Positions 10,897 through 13,999 of a stretch of DNA of 13,999 nucleotides are shown here, piece after piece. How positions within the stretch are numbered: the first letter of the stretch is position 1; every line of letters begins with the position of its first letter. The stretch lies in NCBI GenBank assembly GCA_024811115.1, contig JAKOGH010000437.1, positions 1-13,999 of the forward strand, written 5' to 3'. This DNA comes from Terana coerulea. Taxonomy: Eukaryota; Basidiomycota; Agaricomycetes; Polyporales; Phanerochaetaceae. The position numbers and the translations under genes were made by a program. Under the pieces are notes generated by a model. It had not been told where the DNA came from. It was given only the letters and a program-made list of their open reading frames with translations, and made no database searches.

Positions 10897-11984
10897 ATGG
10901 CCAGTGAGTGCAGAGTGCTTGGTTGGCGTACTTAGACATGAACTGACATATGGTCGAACAGACAAATTACTGCTGCGACGCTCGACCGGGGATGCTGGCG
11001 TGAACATGCCAGAACCGCAGTTTGTTCCTCCAATAAATACGGATTATGCGAACGGAACTGCGGCGCCTCGTTTCTTGGTCGAGACACCCGGTGTCTTGTC
11101 TCGAAGAGAGACCGGGATTCCACCCAATAGTTCCCCATACAACTTGTCTGCTTATCCCACTGGGAACAGAAAATGTGAGCTTCATCAACCATCATTCTAG
11201 TACGGGTCCATCGGCCATACGCTTACCATGTGCAGGGACACAGGCGGACCAAAACAAACAGGATGCAGAGACCAAGAAGAAGGCCATGAAGGAACTCATA
11301 TCCTCATGGAACGACCGTCTGCAGCTAATCACCGTCATTGTAAGTCCATAGCGGGTTTCCAGGTCGCTTGGCCATTCATACCTGCACCTAGACAACCTTC
11401 TTCGCAGCCATTGAGGCCCAAGTGCTGCAAATAGTGACGCCTACGGACAACGGCACAACTGCTGTCCAGCGAGCCTCGTGTGCGACGCTCTCCAGCTCGC
11501 TCGTCATCCACGTCTTCGCCGGTACGTAAGCCCGATACATGTTCAGCGCATCATTCCCGACGCATGCATCCCCTAGCCATCCTCTCCTTCATGGCCGGCT
11601 TCTTCCTCGTGCGCTTCCGCGTGCAGGAGGCGAACCGCCAGGAGAAGAAGGCCGAGCTCGGCATCAAGGACAGTCCCAAGGAGGCGCCCCGCGGTCGCCG
11701 ACCCGCCGATATTCTCGACGAACCCGCAGCTCGAGGCCGTCGGGCCCTTCCGCCGCGGCGAGCCGCCGATACACCTCCTCGAGGCGTGTCACTCGCTGTG
11801 CATGCTGCTGTCGGTCATGGGCTTCATGCTCGCGATGGTGGGCGTGATGTGCTACGTGTGGTCGCTGCTGCCTCTCAGCTCGAGCATTTTCTCGACCATC
11901 TCCATTGGTTGCTGTCTGATTGCTTCTGTCGCGGTGGTAGCCATTCCCCAAAATTTCTCGGTTTTCTCTCCAAGTCATGATTAA
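10897..11984 (+). CDS. Four-helix membrane protein, array copy 2, frameshifted in last exon
   Basis: Exons: 10897-10903, 10962-11174, 11236-11339, 11392-11521 and 11577-11984. The first coding exon is only 7 bases (ATGGCCA). The protein starts MANKLLLRRSTGDAG, then MPEPQFVPPINTDYANG, VETPGVLSR, a charged helix (QNKQDAETKKKAMKELISSW) and NDRLQLITVITTFFAAIEAQ (helix 1). Helix 2 is within SSSLVIHVFAAILSFMAGFF. Exon 5 is in frame through RVQEANRQEKKAELGIKDS, then the family sequence continues one base out of register as DPPIFSTNPQLEAVGPFRRG, CHSLCMLLSVMGFMLAMVGV and a fourth helix to the stop at 11982-11984. The shift (net +1) lies between about 11673 and 11704, a C/G-rich stretch. Repaired length is about 286 residues. 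Decay or sequence error both fit; the intact helices 3 and 4 favour error or a very recent break. Confidence 0.75.
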
Positions 11985-12838
11985 TATTACTTATGTAGTC
12001 CAAATGTAGTCCTCTCACTGCGGACTCGGAGGCTGGCCTGTGGCATGCAACGATAATAGTACTAGTTTGATTCAAAATTTTCATACTCTTACCAACAAAT
12101 TCATCTAGAGTTTCGAAACCATCTGCCACATAGACTACACTGCAGCATCATGTAGGCACCATGAACTTTCTCCTTGCCTTCACAGAAACCGCCACTGGCA
12201 TCTCATCTGCCCGGTCGCCGTGCTGGCCAGCATTAGACGCTCAATATAAGCGCCAATTTTACGTAACATCATTGTGATTCCGCTCCAGTCTCGTTCAGGC
12301 AAGTTCCTTCCTTCCGACGTCTTCTCCGTTCTTGCTCTGGAGGAGATCGCTTGCAGACGTCCCATACGCGAATTGTGCGCGGCAAAGCAGTCTCTTAACC
12401 TCCTCAAAATTGTTGGCTGCGGCCGTAACATGCTCCTAAGGCTACGTACGGCGCGCGTGACCTGCGAGCCGCGTTGTATCACGTCGACCATGACGCCTCT
12501 GGCTCTGGCTCAACGTCATTGGACGCTTACATGCGTACGTGGACTCTAACCAGACGCTCAATCGTGAATCTAGAGGCAAGGTAGTCGGTCGGTGTGTACA
12601 TGCGTCTTAGTGGCCATATTCAAATATTGTACCCATATACCTATAAAACTGACCCCGCAGTGTCTTCCCTGCACAAAGCTCTTCCGACTAGTTCGGGCGG
12701 CGCTGTGCATACGGAGCCGTGGACTGCATTTCTATCACTTAGCCTCAACCGTCAAGAGGATGGCGCTAGGCATATCCGAGCAAGCTCGTAAGTTTCTGCT
12801 TCGACTCAGATTCCAACCCGGAACTCCAGTGGCAGCGG
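11985..12838. other. Intergenic region between array copies 2 and 3
   Basis: About 850 bases without a secure gene. GCCTGTGGC, a word of the duplicated upstream block, recurs at 12036-12044. A stretch at about 12198-12220 resembles another part of that block (CTCATCTG followed by GTCGCCGT against GTGGCTGT), and TATAAG follows at 12245-12250, but no ATGGCC lies 57 bases further on. These may be relics of a lost promoter copy. A minus-strand exon-like stretch is listed separately. Confidence 0.45.
12295..12435 (-). CDS. Candidate terminal exon on the minus strand, unrecognised
   Basis: On the minus strand a splice-acceptor-like CTTAG ends at 12436. The following frame is open for 46 codons to a TGA at 12297-12295. 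It reads EHVTAAANNFEEVKRLLCRA and continues QFAYGTSASDLLQSKNGEDV, a soluble, helix-rich composition a little like an ankyrin-type helix pair (AA.NN.EEVKRLL). Upstream in the same frame there are stops, so it would need an upstream exon; one possible ATG frame ends at a GTCACG donor near 12467. No family is recognised. It could be a gene remnant or chance. Confidence 0.2.
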   Translation of the reverse strand, partial: EHVTAAANNFEEVKRLLCRAQFAYGTSASDLLQSKNGEDVGRKELA

Positions 12839-12957
12839 AAGCACGCCTGTGGCGGGATGACGACAAGTACGAGCTCATCTGTCCTGTGGCTGTTTGTGAT
12901 GCAGAGCCTATCTATCAACTTCGAAACGCCCTGATGAAGGGTATATAGTCCACAGCT
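12839..12957 (+). promoter_or_regulatory. Duplicated upstream block and TATA box of array copy 3
   Basis: Counterpart of 10744-10852. It holds GCCTGTGGC at 12845-12853, GGATGACGAC, CCTGTGGCTGTTTGTGATG and a TATA box (TATATAG, 12942-12948) 57 bases before ATG 12999, followed by CCACAG as in copy 2. The overlapping plus-strand frame 12592-12948 is not considered a gene. Confidence 0.6.
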
Positions 12958-12998
12958 GGGGCTTACCGTCATTTAATCCTACTTTCCCCCTGTATACA

Positions 12999-13999
12999 AT
13001 GGCCAGTGAGTGCACAGTGAATTGCTCGCGTAGGCATATGCTGATAGGATTGGGAAGACAGCCTCTTATTGCGACGTTCGACTGGAGCTGCTGGGCCGAA
13101 GATGCCAGAACCGCAGTTTATTCCTCCCATAAATACGGATCATGCGAACGTAAATGCAGTACCTCGCCCTTTTGTTGAGACACCTGATGCTCTGTCTCGG
13201 ATTGGGTCCGGGGCCCAACCCAATTCTCCTCCGTACAGTCTAAGCCCTGCAGTGGCCAACGCGCAGCTCACCGGTAGCAGGAAATGTAAGTTATCCATCG
13301 CAATCGTATGGGCTAGCGGGTTACTGATCACCCACAGGGACCCAAGAACAGCAAACACGGCAGGACGCCGAGACTAAGAAAAAAGCTTTGAAGGAGCTCA
13401 TATTGTCATGGAACGACCGGCTGCAGCTGATCACAGTCATTGCAAGTCTACTGCAGCACATTTAACAAGATCTCTGAGGTGCTCATATTTATACCCAGAC
13501 AACTTTCTTCGCAGCCATCGAAGCCCAGGTACTCTTGTTAGTAACCCCCGCAGAACAAGGCACAACAGCCGTCCTCCGAGCCTCATGCGCGGCGCTCTCG
13601 AGCTCGCTGGTCATCCACATCTTTGCGGGTACGTCGTTCGTTTTCCTCGTATACTGCCTCAGCGAGCCCAACATCGCCGCCGCCAGCGATCCTCTCCTTC
13701 ATGGCCGGCTTCTTCCTCGTGCGGTACCGCGTGCACGAGGCGAAACACGAGGAAAGAAGGCCGAGCTCGGCATCAGGGCAGTCTTCCGCATCCCCAGCAG
13801 GTGCTCCCCGACCCGCCGATATTCTCGACGGATCCGCAGCTGGTCGCCGTCGGGCCCTTCCGTCGCGGCAAGCCGCCGACCCACCTCCTCGAGGCGTTCC
13901 ACACGCTGTGCATGAGCCTGTCGCTCGTGGGCTTTGTGCTCGCGATGGCGGGCGTGATGTGCTATGTGTGGGCGCTGTTGCCCGTCAGCTCGAGCATCG
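12999..13999 (+). CDS. Four-helix membrane protein, array copy 3, frameshifted and cut by window end
   Basis: Exons: 12999-13005, 13058-13285, 13338-13441, 13499-13628 and 13687 to beyond 13999. It begins MANSLLLRRSTGAAG, then MPEPQFIPPINTDHANV, VETPDALSR, QDAETKKKALKELILSW and NDRLQLITVITTFFAAIEAQ (helix 1). Helix 2 follows in SSSLVIHIFAAILSFMAGFF. Intron 3 has a GC donor (ATT|GCAAGT) where copies 1 and 2 have GT. In exon 5 the frame slips twice by one missing base: near 13752-13755 (an A run, EEKKAELGI expected) and near 13775-13779 (ATC AAG GGC expected). After both, DPPIFSTDPQLVAVGPFRRG, FHTLCM and helix 3 read on to the window edge. The fourth helix and stop lie outside. Both missing bases fall in or beside A/G runs, as expected of sequencing error. 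Confidence 0.75.

Larger units (their letters stand above)
9129..13999 (+). repeat. Tandem array of three paralogous gene units (third truncated by the window)
   Basis: Three genes in the same orientation start at 9186, 10897 and 12999 (spacing 1711 and 2102 bases). Each has a tiny first coding exon (10, 7 and 7 bases), a second exon of 195, 213 and 228 bases, a third of exactly 104 bases in all copies, a fourth of 133, 130 and 130 bases, and a long last exon. All intron phases match. Copies 2 and 3 are the closest pair: they share the ATGGCCA first exon, the start of intron 1 and an upstream block of about 110 bases. This fits unequal crossing-over or local duplication. Confidence 0.85.

Noticed and set aside
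12592..12948. 118-codon plus-strand ORF before copy 3
   Set aside because: It ends at the TATA box and its conserved part is explained by the duplicated upstream block; the rest has no counterpart before copy 2.

Overview
The window is nuclear DNA of a filamentous fungus, most likely an agaricomycete basidiomycete. The evidence is dense protein-coding genes on both strands, many GT-AG introns of about 50 to 60 bases with CTNAY-type branch sites, GC-rich codon use and recognisable fungal orthologues. The lineage call is an inference. I see no bacterial, viral or transposon genes.

Layout. (1) 68-3455: a divergent pair of mitochondrial genes, a TMEM70-like inner-membrane protein (minus) and mitochondrial Hsp70/SSC1 (plus). 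They share a 318-base promoter that contains a perfect three-unit heat shock element. (2) 4182-5673: a seven-exon APH/ACAD10-11-like kinase-fold gene with a 9-base microexon. (3) 5892-6726, minus: dynactin subunit p25 (DCTN5-like), five exons, one intron of GC-AG type. (4) 6727-7840: no secure gene, one weak candidate exon. (5) 7841-8598: an unrecognised three-exon gene whose reading frame breaks inside the last exon. (6) 9129-13999: a tandem array of three paralogues of a four-helix membrane protein of unknown function. They share exon structure, a TATA-like box 57 to 58 bases before each start codon and, in copies 2 and 3, a duplicated upstream block. Copy 1 is intact, copy 2 is frameshifted in its last exon, and copy 3 is frameshifted and cut by the window end.

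How the genes relate. The first pair both act in mitochondria (ATP synthase/complex assembly and protein import/folding), so a shared promoter is plausible. The kinase, dynactin and unknown genes are ordinary neighbours. The array is the accessory part and looks like recent local duplication.

Caution. Single-base indels break SSC1 (two, net zero), the 7841 gene (probably two) and array copies 2 and 3 (one to two each). SSC1 is normally essential and is otherwise perfect, so uncorrected assembly or sequencing indels are the simplest explanation. The breaks elsewhere should not be read as pseudogenisation without read evidence.
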